64,000 nt of DNA from UBA7446 sp024639165. Its GTDB lineage: Bacteria > Bacteroidota > Bacteroidia > Flavobacteriales > Flavobacteriaceae. Made by a program: the position numbers and the translations under genes. Of this stretch, positions 41,301 through 49,963 are shown in pieces (positions within the stretch are counted from its first letter, which is position 1; every line of letters begins with the position of its first letter). Below the pieces are notes generated by a model. The model saw only the letters and a program-made list of their open reading frames with translations. It was not told the origin of the DNA and ran no database searches. The DNA is taken from assembly GCA_024639165.1 (NCBI GenBank), contig JAHEIX010000002.1, positions 62,001-126,000 of the forward strand, written 5' to 3'.

Positions 41301-44300
41301 CATTTGGTTCGTTATTCCACCAATTTTGATAAGTTAACGGAGTTCCATCTACCCAATACCAGCCCCCATCAGGTTCGCTATAATCACTTGCATTTCGATC
41401 TTGAAACAACCCTAGCCAAAACGCAATATTATCATTTCCTGTAAGCCCCATATGCTGTAGGCCTTGATATACGGCATCTTCTTCTGCAGTGCTATTTATG
41501 ATATACATGGTAGCGCCAACAATAGATTCACCAAGGGCTTTTGCTGCGGGCCATGTAATAGGCAGCACACCAGTTTTGATACCTTTTTGCGTGTAGTAAA
41601 ACCCATTGTCGTATTGCACTGGGCCGGCAGCATTTTCTATATACACCAAGTCATTGATGCGTGCAAAATCATCTGGAGATGGTAAAATTTTATTTGTATC
41701 AAGTGAAAGCGTAATTGTTTCCCCCGGGCAGAAAGTAGTAATGCCAGAAACGGTGCGAATTTCAGGATCATTAACAACTACTTTGGTTTCGCTTCTTAAT
41801 TCACCAATACATCCGTTTAAAACAGATGCTGCAAAGTAGGTATTGTTGTGTGCCAAGATGGTATTGTCTGCAAGAGGGCTTCCACCTGTAGCTACATTAT
41901 ACCAAACCACATTTGGAACACTTAAGTCAGCTACAGTTGCTCCTTTACACACAACAGTTAATGGGGCGAGGTTAGGTTTCGTGGTATTGTCATTTACAGT
42001 AAGCGTAAAAAGCTGTGTGTCTGTAGTACATGCATAGGTTTTTTTACTCAGTCGTGCTCGGAAAACGGATTGATCCAGCGCTACTGTAACACTGTTAATC
42101 TCAAAGGTATAGGTGTCAGTGTTGTTGGTAATTGTACCTAATGCATCTGCAGATTCAAAAACGCCGTCTAAATCTGAATCTACTTCCCAAATAACAGTTT
42201 CAGCATCAGCAGATTTAAAAGTTAAATAGAGTGATTCTCCTTCGCATAACACTGCATTAGAGTCTGCAAAATCTTCAGAAAGTGTGGCAGGCGTTCCTGT
42301 CTCTTGAAAGTCGTAAATGGTGTTATTGTCGTTGTCTAAAGGCTGGGTGTTGAAATCATATCCTGAAAACACAACACGTCCTCGAATATCTGCTGTAGAG
42401 GTACTTGAACGCGGGTCATAAATCACAGGGCTATTACCCAAAATACCATCTTTATCTGCATCTTCAAAACCCGCTTCGGTAACATCAAAACAACTGTCGT
42501 TGTCACTATCCAAATCGGAGTGGTCTGAGATATTGTCACCATCAGTATCAATGGGATGATCGATCATTTTTACTAGAAAATTAAGCTCACCGTCTTTGGT
42601 GATATTTTCAAGTGTATGAGTAATGGTAATGTTGGTTATGGAACTTGCAATAAATTCAGAATTGTTAAGTGTCGTAGCACTAGGCGAATATTTAACACTA
42701 ACGCGATTGTTGGTAAAATACTGAATTCCAGATTCATAAGCGAAATCATAGTTCGTGTCTACTAGAAGCTCACCGGAAGTATTTATAAGAGAGATAGTTT
42801 TGTTGGAATCTGTTGTGCTTACCGTGATAATTTCATTTTCAACGTAATTAGGGTTTTGAGGGAAGACAATACTAACGGTAGTTGGCTCGGTAAAATTTAA
42901 CTCGTAGCTATTAACAGCACCTGAGCTAGCATTGAGTCGCGACGTTATGTTGCCCAGATTGTCTCCATACAGAACACCATTTGTGTCGGTATTCAATGAT
43001 GCGGATACACCATAGGTTGAAGGAATCGAAATGTTTTTATCGGTAGTACTTGGCAATAAAGGGTTATTTGGGTCAGTAAAATCAGGGATGATATCCCCTC
43101 CACTTTCAAAACGATCAAGGACACCATCATTGTCTTCATCTAAATCTAAGTTGTCTACCACACCGTCACTGTCTGTGTCATCGGGACAATTTCCTATAAA
43201 AATTGCTTGCGAATTCAAGTTTTCATTATTTGATCCGCAACTGTAGTTCCCGCGAAGTTGGTACCAGCCCACTTGCGTTGGCGTTATGGAACTTAGGTTT
43301 GCATTAGTTGTTATCTCTTGCCATTGGTTAATTTCAGCTTCTTGCGAAGGATTATACCACCAACTGTAAGAATCCAGTCCGCTTAAATTGGTGGCGTTTA
43401 GCACTAGGCTGTTTTGAATACAGGCACCTAAAGTAACAAGGTCTAGATTAAAATCAAATTCTGGAGCAGACTGAAAGCCAGAGTAAAAACCTCCAGAACT
43501 GGCATAATTGGAGTAAGTATAATAAGAAACATACAATTCGCCAGCACTGTTTACGTCATACAGGTTTTGGTTTAGGTTGGATATACGATAGGTAACATAA
43601 TTAGGATTATCTGTACTCAACGGGTTTGTGAGCACCGTTCCATTTAGTAACACATCTTCTCCTACCTCTGCAACAATTCCAATTGCGCCATTGTGGCTAT
43701 TATTTCCGATTCTGTTAATAAATGGAATATTATTAATGCCTCCTTTTGAAGAGCATCTAAGTCCTGGTACGACGAACATCCCTTGGTTAGGTTCGTAGTT
43801 TGAAGGATTCGGACTTAGCCCACCGATGCCTTGATATGCCATTACTGGACCTGAAGTAGTAACGTGCATATTGCCATTGCTATTATAAAACCCCCCTTCA
43901 ATTACCGCATAAGCACCTGCAATAGGGGTTGAGGCCCCACCATTAACGCTGTATGTGGTTCCAGAGCTTAGGGGAACCAAAACAATATTTTCTGTATCAT
44001 TATAAAAACTAGGGGCTTCTCCCCTAATGAAGATAAATTCTTCACCAGCGTTTTCAGTACCTACCAATTGATCAACACCATAGTCATGACCATTTCCAGG
44101 GCCATTAGTTCCTGTAGTACTTCCAGAAATGACAACCACATCTTTACTTGATGTTAAGCTACCCCCAATAAGCCCGTCGGGATTGTTTGGACTACTTGTT
44201 GCCGATGATCGTAAAATTCCGACATAGCTTTCGTTTTTTTGAAGCTTAAAAGTAATTGGATAGCTTCCGGAATAGTTGTGAAGGCTAACAGATTTAGGAA

Positions 44301-44877
44301 AACGAACGGTTATATCAGTATCGTCATCAACAGCCATAACAGAAAAGAAGCTGTTGTATTCTGTTGCAATGGGATTAACATCATTAACAAAGGCCCCGAA
44401 TAAAAAAGAATCACTTAATCCTGCACTGCCCTTACTAACAATAGCTCCTGCTTGTGCTTGACTTTGAATGCGAGTGGAAACATATATAGGTTTTTCAGCC
44501 TCAATTATATACCCCTTATTGTTAAGCACTGTCGCACCTAAGGACTCTGGAATGACCATTTGTGTGCTGAACACAGGGGTACTACCCTGTTTCCGCACAT
44601 CAAATATAACCGGGCTTTTGTTGGAGATCTTACCATAAATATAATCAGCCGCCTCCACCCCTACAGGCTTAATTACATAAGTAATATCGTTAATACTCGG
44701 AGTTGAAATGTAAATAAACTGATCCTCAGGATAACTGTTCGCTATAAATGATGTTATAGAAATGGGTGGAATATAATGCGTCTTACTTAGCTGTCCAAAA
44801 ACCGATGTGCATGAACACAAAAGAAAGCAAATAACGTAAAATGGTGCTATAACTATGTTTCGAAGCAACTTTAGCAT
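38386..44877 (-). CDS. Giant T9SS-secreted surface protein with type B sorting domain
   Basis: 2163 residues. In order: a signal peptide (to about 28, VFGQ); a region resembling the IgGFc-binding protein N-terminus (about 40-480); TSP type 3-like Asp repeats near 562-590 and 770-800; a C-type lectin-like domain near 1115-1240 (GGWYWVDGTPLTYQNWWNNEP); many Ig/PKD-like modules with SprB-like features; and a C-terminal gliding-motility type B sorting domain (YFTPNGNGKDDYW near 2080, then GWDGTYNG). It should be secreted by the type IX system to the cell surface as an adhesin. It is divergent from a PorP/SprF gene only 39 bp away. Confidence 0.85.
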   Translation of the reverse strand: MLKLLRNIVIAPFYVICFLLCSCTSVFGQLSKTHYIPPISITSFIANSYPEDQFIYISTPSINDITYVIKPVGVEAADYIYGKISNKSPVIFDVRKQGSTPVFSTQMVIPESLGATVLNNKGYIIEAEKPIYVSTRIQSQAQAGAIVSKGSAGLSDSFLFGAFVNDVNPIATEYNSFFSVMAVDDDTDITVRFPKSVSLHNYSGSYPITFKLQKNESYVGILRSSATSSPNNPDGLIGGSLTSSKDVVVISGSTTGTNGPGNGHDYGVDQLVGTENAGEEFIFIRGEAPSFYNDTENIVLVPLSSGTTYSVNGGASTPIAGAYAVIEGGFYNSNGNMHVTTSGPVMAYQGIGGLSPNPSNYEPNQGMFVVPGLRCSSKGGINNIPFINRIGNNSHNGAIGIVAEVGEDVLLNGTVLTNPLSTDNPNYVTYRISNLNQNLYDVNSAGELYVSYYTYSNYASSGGFYSGFQSAPEFDFNLDLVTLGACIQNSLVLNATNLSGLDSYSWWYNPSQEAEINQWQEITTNANLSSITPTQVGWYQLRGNYSCGSNNENLNSQAIFIGNCPDDTDSDGVVDNLDLDEDNDGVLDRFESGGDIIPDFTDPNNPLLPSTTDKNISIPSTYGVSASLNTDTNGVLYGDNLGNITSRLNASSGAVNSYELNFTEPTTVSIVFPQNPNYVENEIITVSTTDSNKTISLINTSGELLVDTNYDFAYESGIQYFTNNRVSVKYSPSATTLNNSEFIASSITNITITHTLENITKDGELNFLVKMIDHPIDTDGDNISDHSDLDSDNDSCFDVTEAGFEDADKDGILGNSPVIYDPRSSTSTADIRGRVVFSGYDFNTQPLDNDNNTIYDFQETGTPATLSEDFADSNAVLCEGESLYLTFKSADAETVIWEVDSDLDGVFESADALGTITNNTDTYTFEINSVTVALDQSVFRARLSKKTYACTTDTQLFTLTVNDNTTKPNLAPLTVVCKGATVADLSVPNVVWYNVATGGSPLADNTILAHNNTYFAASVLNGCIGELRSETKVVVNDPEIRTVSGITTFCPGETITLSLDTNKILPSPDDFARINDLVYIENAAGPVQYDNGFYYTQKGIKTGVLPITWPAAKALGESIVGATMYIINSTAEEDAVYQGLQHMGLTGNDNIAFWLGLFQDRNASDYSEPDGGWYWVDGTPLTYQNWWNNEPNDYMSTGNSFSGEDYAQFEFSNNGKYWNDMSLTDGSGQSYPLFEYKAQTNIEWFTIKNGVETPIAGIANSSQLEVSPIETTNYFVRVTTNGVDCDSEPFTITINPLPDANIVLDAIEICVDSNNGSITSTDLKGSFDLTSEEATILGGQSDTNHTIAYYTTSDGAENETSVAKIQTPAAYMNTSNPQAIYYRVTNTDTNCISDVGELSLVAQAIPYTITIPNVEACDDLDSGSDEDGVLLFDLTKQTAAIEALLGSTTQWSISYHETVADAEANNAITEYTTKTSDNGTKTIIVRLEDNGTGCYRTDNTLELVVLELPKINKSSFLREQCDPDTDGSVQDNLTLYNDIFSINHQNEVFTYYTDAAHNNQIINPTEFYNTSMNQTVYVKITNSDGCERTFDPATGDPLTIEIRVRTSTIKNTFLETYYTCLDPSVKINTGISTFDKGVFTDLEATLIAEHPAFANNNVTIQFFETETDAASKFSPIDTSQDYINSTPNSQQIWAAVDANGLTETACLGLKQVANFVVEPLAILHPVSIPRQCDGDSPKDLDSHDGLFPFDTSTVMSQLLLTQDPANYEITFYDENDAVISTNGFPAEYLSASQPVRVVVENNPSNVTPSCYQETFFVFTVDDSPKIGNYNLPALCDNDDGILDGLANFDTSSLNTELLDGQANMEILFLQRDGLGNETIIGNSLPNPFTTETRTVIAQIYNPSNTTCVAEKAIIFQVNENPVFDLSSTQVFCTNLGTDLIQINNQGGSYTYAWTLNGSPFAQTSASITITSGGTYEVTATDTSTGCETSKTIVVDESEFPLFDLNDLTVFDLTGDGSNRIEVLTGIGALGIGDYEFSLDGGPYQDSPIFEDVPPGIHQVSVRDKNGCGTKSIGVSVIGYPLYFTPNGNGKDDYWQVLGVNAVFQSQSLIYIFDRHGRLLAQIATDSPGWDGTYNGTPMPADDYWFRVKLEDGRTFTGHFSLMR

Positions 44878-44916
44878 AGGTTTATGTAACTTGCACGAAT
44901 GTAATGAATTCTTTAC

Positions 44917-45918
44917 ATGTCAAATAAAAAAAAATTATTTACTAAATATAGAGTCCTTTTTTTGATGCTTGTTACCACAGCAGTTGCACAGTATCGCATG
45001 CCCATATATACTGATTATCTTACTGATAATTACTACATATTACATCCTGCCATGGCAGGTGCCCACTATGAGGGCATGAAGATTAGGACGTCTTTTAGAA
45101 CACAGTGGTTGGAAGTCGCAAACGCCCCTTCTTTGCAAACATTAAATGCGCACGCAAGGGTTGGAGATAAATCAGGGATTGGAGGCATGTTTTTTAATGA
45201 CAAAAATGGTTTTCAGTCTAGGACTGGAATTCAGGCTACATATGCACATCACATCAACACCTACAGAGATGTAGCGGATATCAATCAGCTCTCATTTGGG
45301 TTATCGGTAGGCGGCTCTTTTCATCAACATGACCAAACCACTTTTCCTACTTCCTCTGAGGTCATTGTAAAAGGAGGTCAAGTCAATAGCTCAAGTATGT
45401 ATGTAGATGTTGGTATGACATATAATTGGGTATCATTTTATAGCCATATTACCGTACAAAATTTAGTTTTTGTGGGGAAGGATATCAGCGACCAGGTACT
45501 ACTTGAAAGCCCCATACGTTTTTTGGTATCGGCAGGAAACTTTTTTGAATTGAAACCTAAATGGGCTTTGGAGCCCTCCTTTTTGGTTGATTATATTCAA
45601 TTCGTAGACCGCCCTAACGTTGATGTGAGCCTTAAATCACACCACAACATTCGCCAGACACAATTATGGGTAGGCACTTCTTACCGAAAAGGACTTACGG
45701 ACACCCTAACCAACAACGCCACTGCAGCTTACAGTGAACCATTTAACCAATTCACCCTTTTAGCAGGAGCAAAACGTCAAAACTGGACGTTTTCATACGC
45801 ATATACTGTCGGAATTGGAAATATAAAAATTAACAATACAGGATTTCACCAGTTTACACTTGGTATAGACTTTTTGAGTGACAAATACCGACCAACCATA
45901 ATACGAGGAATTCTGTAG
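44917..45918 (+). CDS. PorP/SprF-family T9SS membrane protein
   Basis: 333 residues with an N-terminal signal segment ending near AVAQ, and the family opening YTDYLTDNYYILHPAMAG followed by RTQWLEV and GDKSGIGGMFFNDKNG. It is predicted as an outer-membrane beta-barrel. Family members such as SprF are needed for secretion or attachment of specific large type B substrates. The giant substrate gene lies divergently 39 bp away, so they probably form a cognate pair, with shared control in the gap (a -7-like TACATTCG on the minus strand at 44896-44903). Confidence 0.88.
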   Translation: MSNKKKLFTKYRVLFLMLVTTAVAQYRMPIYTDYLTDNYYILHPAMAGAHYEGMKIRTSFRTQWLEVANAPSLQTLNAHARVGDKSGIGGMFFNDKNGFQSRTGIQATYAHHINTYRDVADINQLSFGLSVGGSFHQHDQTTFPTSSEVIVKGGQVNSSSMYVDVGMTYNWVSFYSHITVQNLVFVGKDISDQVLLESPIRFLVSAGNFFELKPKWALEPSFLVDYIQFVDRPNVDVSLKSHHNIRQTQLWVGTSYRKGLTDTLTNNATAAYSEPFNQFTLLAGAKRQNWTFSYAYTVGIGNIKINNTGFHQFTLGIDFLSDKYRPTIIRGIL

Positions 45919-45927
45919 CTTTGTTTT

Positions 45928-46725
45928 ATGAAAACGAATTCAATCTTATTTATACCGCTTCTTTTTTTAGTAACGCTACAAAACACCTATGCGGAGGTGT
46001 GGGGTAGTACAGGGCATCGAGCAATTGGTGCGGTCGCCCAAAAACACCTAACCCCAAAAGCAGCCGAGCAAGTGAACGCCCTTTTAGGCGGCATGTCACT
46101 GGCCTTTGTTTCTACTTATGCCGATGAAATTCGATCTGACGATCGCTACGGCCACCTGGCCCCATGGCATTACGTCAACATGGATCAAAACACACGCTAT
46201 AGTGAAGCGGACAAAAATCCCGAAGGCGACATCGTAACGGCCATTCAAAGCTGTATAGAAATTCTTAAAAACCCATCTTCATCAAAAGAAGAAAAAACGT
46301 TTCATCTAAAGTTATTGGTGCATTTTGTAGGCGATATTCACCAGCCTTTTCATGCCGGGAGAAAGGAAGATAGAGGAGGAAACAGCATTGATCTTTTTTG
46401 GTTTGGCAAGCGTACCAACCTCCACAGATTATGGGACACAGATCTAATTGAGCATTATAACATGAGCTACAGCGAATTGGCAGCACACTTGCCCAAGCAC
46501 ACCCCCGAACAAAAAGGAGAGATCAAGGCAGCACCCTTATTGGATTGGGTTAACCAAGCCCAAGACTTAGCAAATACGCTTTATGACAAAACCCCACAAG
46601 GCAGCAGGCTTGGGTATGTTTATCACTATCAAAATTTCGAAACGGTCCGCAAGCAGTTGTTAGATGCTGGACTGCGTCTTGCCGCGACACTAAACGCTAT
46701 TTTTGATCCAGCAGTAAATGGTTGA
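45928..46725 (+). CDS. S1/P1-type nuclease
   Basis: Zinc-dependent single-strand nuclease/phosphodiesterase family. 265 residues with a signal peptide to about residue 22, after which the mature protein starts close to the zinc ligand Trp25 (VWGSTGHRAIG). Other ligand motifs are APWHYVN, HFVGDIHQPFHAG and NSIDLFW followed by LHRLWDTDLI. It is likely periplasmic or secreted, for nucleic-acid scavenging. It overlaps the CYTH gene by 8 bp. Confidence 0.9.
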   Translation: MKTNSILFIPLLFLVTLQNTYAEVWGSTGHRAIGAVAQKHLTPKAAEQVNALLGGMSLAFVSTYADEIRSDDRYGHLAPWHYVNMDQNTRYSEADKNPEGDIVTAIQSCIEILKNPSSSKEEKTFHLKLLVHFVGDIHQPFHAGRKEDRGGNSIDLFWFGKRTNLHRLWDTDLIEHYNMSYSELAAHLPKHTPEQKGEIKAAPLLDWVNQAQDLANTLYDKTPQGSRLGYVYHYQNFETVRKQLLDAGLRLAATLNAIFDPAVNG

Positions 46726-47185
46726 AATCGAGCGTAAATTTTTGGTAAACGATCCAAAGCAAGCTATTCTTTCTGCCCGCCATTCTTTTCAGATTTTCCA
46801 AGGATATATTTCCAACGATCCTGCGCGCACTGTTCGCTTACGTATTGGGGACGGCAAAGGATTTTTGACCATAAAAGGAGCGTCCTCTAATGGGGGTACC
46901 ACTCGACAAGAATGGGAGCAAGAAATACCGTTATTAGAGGCAAAAGCATTGATGCCCATGTGCCTGCCTGGCATTATTCAAAAGACAAGATATCATATCG
47001 TTGAAAAGCAACAACTATTCGAAGTAGACGTTTTTGAAGCAGCCCACGAGGGCTTGGTCATTGCTGAGATTGAGCTTAAGCACGCTAAGGACACCATTCA
47101 GCTTCCTAAATGGATAGGAAAAGAAGTTACGGGCGATAAACGTTATTACAACAGCTATTTAGCCCTTCACGGCATTCCGTCTTAA
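46718..47185 (+). CDS. CYTH-domain protein (triphosphatase-like)
   Basis: 155 residues beginning with the CYTH signature ExExK (VEIERKF at 2-8), with RTVRLRIGDGKGFLTIKG, KTRYHI and ELKHAKDTI strands forming the triphosphate tunnel. Small bacterial CYTH proteins hydrolyse inorganic triphosphate or similar; the substrate here is unknown. It overlaps the nuclease gene by 8 bp and the convergent PBP gene by 4 bp. Confidence 0.88.
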   Translation: MVEIERKFLVNDPKQAILSARHSFQIFQGYISNDPARTVRLRIGDGKGFLTIKGASSNGGTTRQEWEQEIPLLEAKALMPMCLPGIIQKTRYHIVEKQQLFEVDVFEAAHEGLVIAEIELKHAKDTIQLPKWIGKEVTGDKRYYNSYLALHGIPS

Positions 47186-49488
47186 AACCCTAAATCACTA
47201 AGGTCTTCGTCTTTAAAAAAGGATTTCTGTTGTCGAGCCAAAGACAGCGAATCACAGTCCAGTGGAATGGAGACAAAAGCAGGGGCTTCAAAAGGTTCTT
47301 GCGACACTACGAGTGTTGAATCGGCGTAGCAAGCTTGCATATAACTTGCCCAAATAGGTAGGGCCATCGTTGCGCCTTGACCATAAGCAATGGTCTCAAA
47401 GTGCATTGCACGATCTTCGCCACCAACCCAAACACCAGTTGCTAAATTTGGCACCATGCCAATAAACCAACCATCACTTTGATTTTGTGTAGTTCCTGTT
47501 TTTCCAGCGATGGGATTTTCAAATGCATAAGGATACCCCGTGACGATATCCCTAAAAATGGGATTTGTTTTATCTGCACCTACATGGCGGAGTCGAATAC
47601 CCGAACCAGCTTCTGTTACACCCTCAAGTAACTTAAGGGTTACATAAGCAGATTCCTCACTCAACACATCTTTTGTTTCAGGAGTTGCTTGATAAATTAC
47701 TGTGCCGTTTTTGTCTTCAATACGCGTGACCAAAACGGGCTTCACATAAATTCCCTTGTTTGCAAAACTGGAATATGCTCCTACCATTTCATAAACACTC
47801 AAATCTGCTGAGCCTAGGGCGATGGCAGGCACACTGGGGATATAAGACGTCACGCCCAAGTTACGCGCAAGGTTTGCTACAGGCCTTGGCCCTACCTTGT
47901 CAATAAGACGCGCACTTATGGTATTAACTGAGTTTGCAAGCGCATTTTTAAGCGTTCGTTTTCCAATATATCGATCACCAGAGTTTTTTGGACACCACGC
48001 ATCATGAGCACCAAATTTGGCAGGCTCAACACAGTAATACCCATCGGGCAGCGAATCACAGGGCGAGAGTTTCAATTGGTCAATGGCAGTAGCATACACA
48101 AAGGGCTTAAATGTTGAACCGATTTGTCTTTTGCCCTGCATGACGTGATCAAACTGAAAATGACGGTAGTTTATGCCCCCAACCCAGGCCTTAACATGAC
48201 CCGACTGGGGCTCCATTGACATCATGCCTGCACGCAAGAAGTGCTTGTAATACCTGATAGAATCGGTTGGTGTCATCACGGTGTCTATGTCCCCGCTCCA
48301 GCCAAAAACTTCCATTTCTGTAGGCGCTTCAAAACTTGCCAAGATGCTTGCTTCGTCTAGCCCTCTAGCCTTCATTTTGCGCCAGCGTTCTGAGCGGCGT
48401 TTGGCCTGATCCATTATGCGCTCAATTTCATCTTCCTTTATCTCTAAAAAAGGGGCTGTAGGATTAAACTCCCCGCTATTTTGTCTAAAAAATTCTTTTT
48501 GCAGTGTAGACATATGCGCGCCTACAGCTTGCTCCGCATAGGTTTGAAGCCTAGAATCTATGGTCGTATAGATGCTGAGCCCATCCAAATAGAGATTGTA
48601 AGAGCTACCATCTTCTTTTGGATTATTTGCTATCCACGAGCGCATAAACTTTTGCAGGTAGGCCCTGAAATACGTTGCGATACCTTCTCTATGTGATTGC
48701 GGATTAAAGTCAACTTCAATTGGCAGCGCAGCCAAAGAGTCTTTTTCTTTTGGGTCAATCAGCTGGTTGCGGAGCATTTGTTGATAGACAATATTTCGTC
48801 TTTCGCGAACAAGTTCGGGGCGCCTCAACGGATTGTACAAAGAGGAGTTTTTAAGCATGCCTACCAGCATGGCCGATTCACTCAAAGACATTTGGTCTGG
48901 CGTTTTTGAGAAGTATATGGAGCTCGCAGAGCGGATACCATCGGCATTATAATTAAAGTCATATATGTTGAGGTACATGGCTATAATTTCGTTTTTGGTG
49001 TACCTCCGCTCTAAACGAATGGCAATGACCCACTCCTTAATTTTTTGAACAACAGCCTCAAGCTTATTCCTTGAACGGACACCCGTAAAAAGTTGACGGG
49101 CCAGCTGTTGGGTAATGGTACTTCCCCCTCCTTTACTTCCAAGATAAAATAACGCCCTGGCAGTGCCTCTAAAATCGATACCCGAATGGCTGTAGAAGCG
49201 TTCGTCTTCGGTAGCAATAAGCGCATCAATCATGCTGCTCGGAATTTCATCATATGAAATAGGCGTGCGGTTATCATTAAAATAAAACTTTCCCAATACC
49301 GTATTGTCAGCAGAAATTATTTGGGTGGCTAAATTCGTTTTGGGATTTTCCAGCTGTCTAAAGTCTGGCATGGAACCAAGTAAGCCTGCCGAAGCAGCGC
49401 CAAAAATCCCAACAATACCTAGTGTGGCAGCGCCAAAGGCAACCCAAATAAATCGAATAAACTTCCGGTATTTGCTGTGTTTAGTCAT
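47182..49488 (-). CDS. Penicillin-binding protein 1A
   Basis: Bifunctional peptidoglycan synthase of 768 residues with one N-terminal transmembrane helix (about 12-34). The GT51 glycosyltransferase signature EDERFYSHSGIDFRGTARA is near residue 92, with GGSTITQQLARQLF after it. The transpeptidase has the active serine in STFKPFVYATAID near 456 and the KTGTTQ motif near 662. It overlaps gldH by 8 bp; the trhO-gldH-pbp order links cell-wall synthesis and gliding genes in one transcript. Confidence 0.94.
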   Translation of the reverse strand: MTKHSKYRKFIRFIWVAFGAATLGIVGIFGAASAGLLGSMPDFRQLENPKTNLATQIISADNTVLGKFYFNDNRTPISYDEIPSSMIDALIATEDERFYSHSGIDFRGTARALFYLGSKGGGSTITQQLARQLFTGVRSRNKLEAVVQKIKEWVIAIRLERRYTKNEIIAMYLNIYDFNYNADGIRSASSIYFSKTPDQMSLSESAMLVGMLKNSSLYNPLRRPELVRERRNIVYQQMLRNQLIDPKEKDSLAALPIEVDFNPQSHREGIATYFRAYLQKFMRSWIANNPKEDGSSYNLYLDGLSIYTTIDSRLQTYAEQAVGAHMSTLQKEFFRQNSGEFNPTAPFLEIKEDEIERIMDQAKRRSERWRKMKARGLDEASILASFEAPTEMEVFGWSGDIDTVMTPTDSIRYYKHFLRAGMMSMEPQSGHVKAWVGGINYRHFQFDHVMQGKRQIGSTFKPFVYATAIDQLKLSPCDSLPDGYYCVEPAKFGAHDAWCPKNSGDRYIGKRTLKNALANSVNTISARLIDKVGPRPVANLARNLGVTSYIPSVPAIALGSADLSVYEMVGAYSSFANKGIYVKPVLVTRIEDKNGTVIYQATPETKDVLSEESAYVTLKLLEGVTEAGSGIRLRHVGADKTNPIFRDIVTGYPYAFENPIAGKTGTTQNQSDGWFIGMVPNLATGVWVGGEDRAMHFETIAYGQGATMALPIWASYMQACYADSTLVVSQEPFEAPAFVSIPLDCDSLSLARQQKSFFKDEDLSDLGF

Positions 49489-49963
49489 CTGACAAGGTTC
49501 TTATTTCTAGTCCAATTTGGTGTAGCCCCACAAGCAAGCTGTCTGCAACAATACGGTCGTTAGAGCGAACCGCTGGGCGCAACTTAAACAAATAGTTCCC
49601 TGGCTCTTCAAACAAGAACCGTTCCACATATGGAAGGCTTAGTTCATGCACATACATTCCACTGCCTAACCAGCTGCCACCTGCGTTAGCTAGCCTATAA
49701 TTAAGCGTGTCATATTGCGTGATGCCTTTGGGCGTTGTCAAGGCAGCAATAAAGAAAATAGTTGCATAAGGATAATCGTTGTCATGACGTAGTATCCAAT
49801 GCAGCGAAGCTTTTTTATTGGTCAAGCGATTTCTATAGGTAAATGTTTCCCATTTGCCTTGTTCCCAACCCTCATTTGGAAGCTCATTAAAAAGGAGCTC
49901 GCTAGAGGTTTCACAGTTGCTAAGTAGCACACTCAAAACAAGAAGCAAAAAGGGTTTTTTCAC
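49481..49963 (-). CDS. gldH: Gliding-motility lipoprotein GldH
   Basis: 160 residues with a lipoprotein signal and lipobox LLSNC (Cys17). The NELPNEGWEQGKW segment and the following beta-rich region fit GldH, which is needed for gliding and for stability of the Gld/Spr machinery in Flavobacterium. The setting between trhO and PBP1A is the usual one in Flavobacteriia. It overlaps trhO by 4 bp and the PBP gene by 8 bp. Confidence 0.85.
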   Translation of the reverse strand: MKKPFLLLVLSVLLSNCETSSELLFNELPNEGWEQGKWETFTYRNRLTNKKASLHWILRHDNDYPYATIFFIAALTTPKGITQYDTLNYRLANAGGSWLGSGMYVHELSLPYVERFLFEEPGNYLFKLRPAVRSNDRIVADSLLVGLHQIGLEIRTLSDD

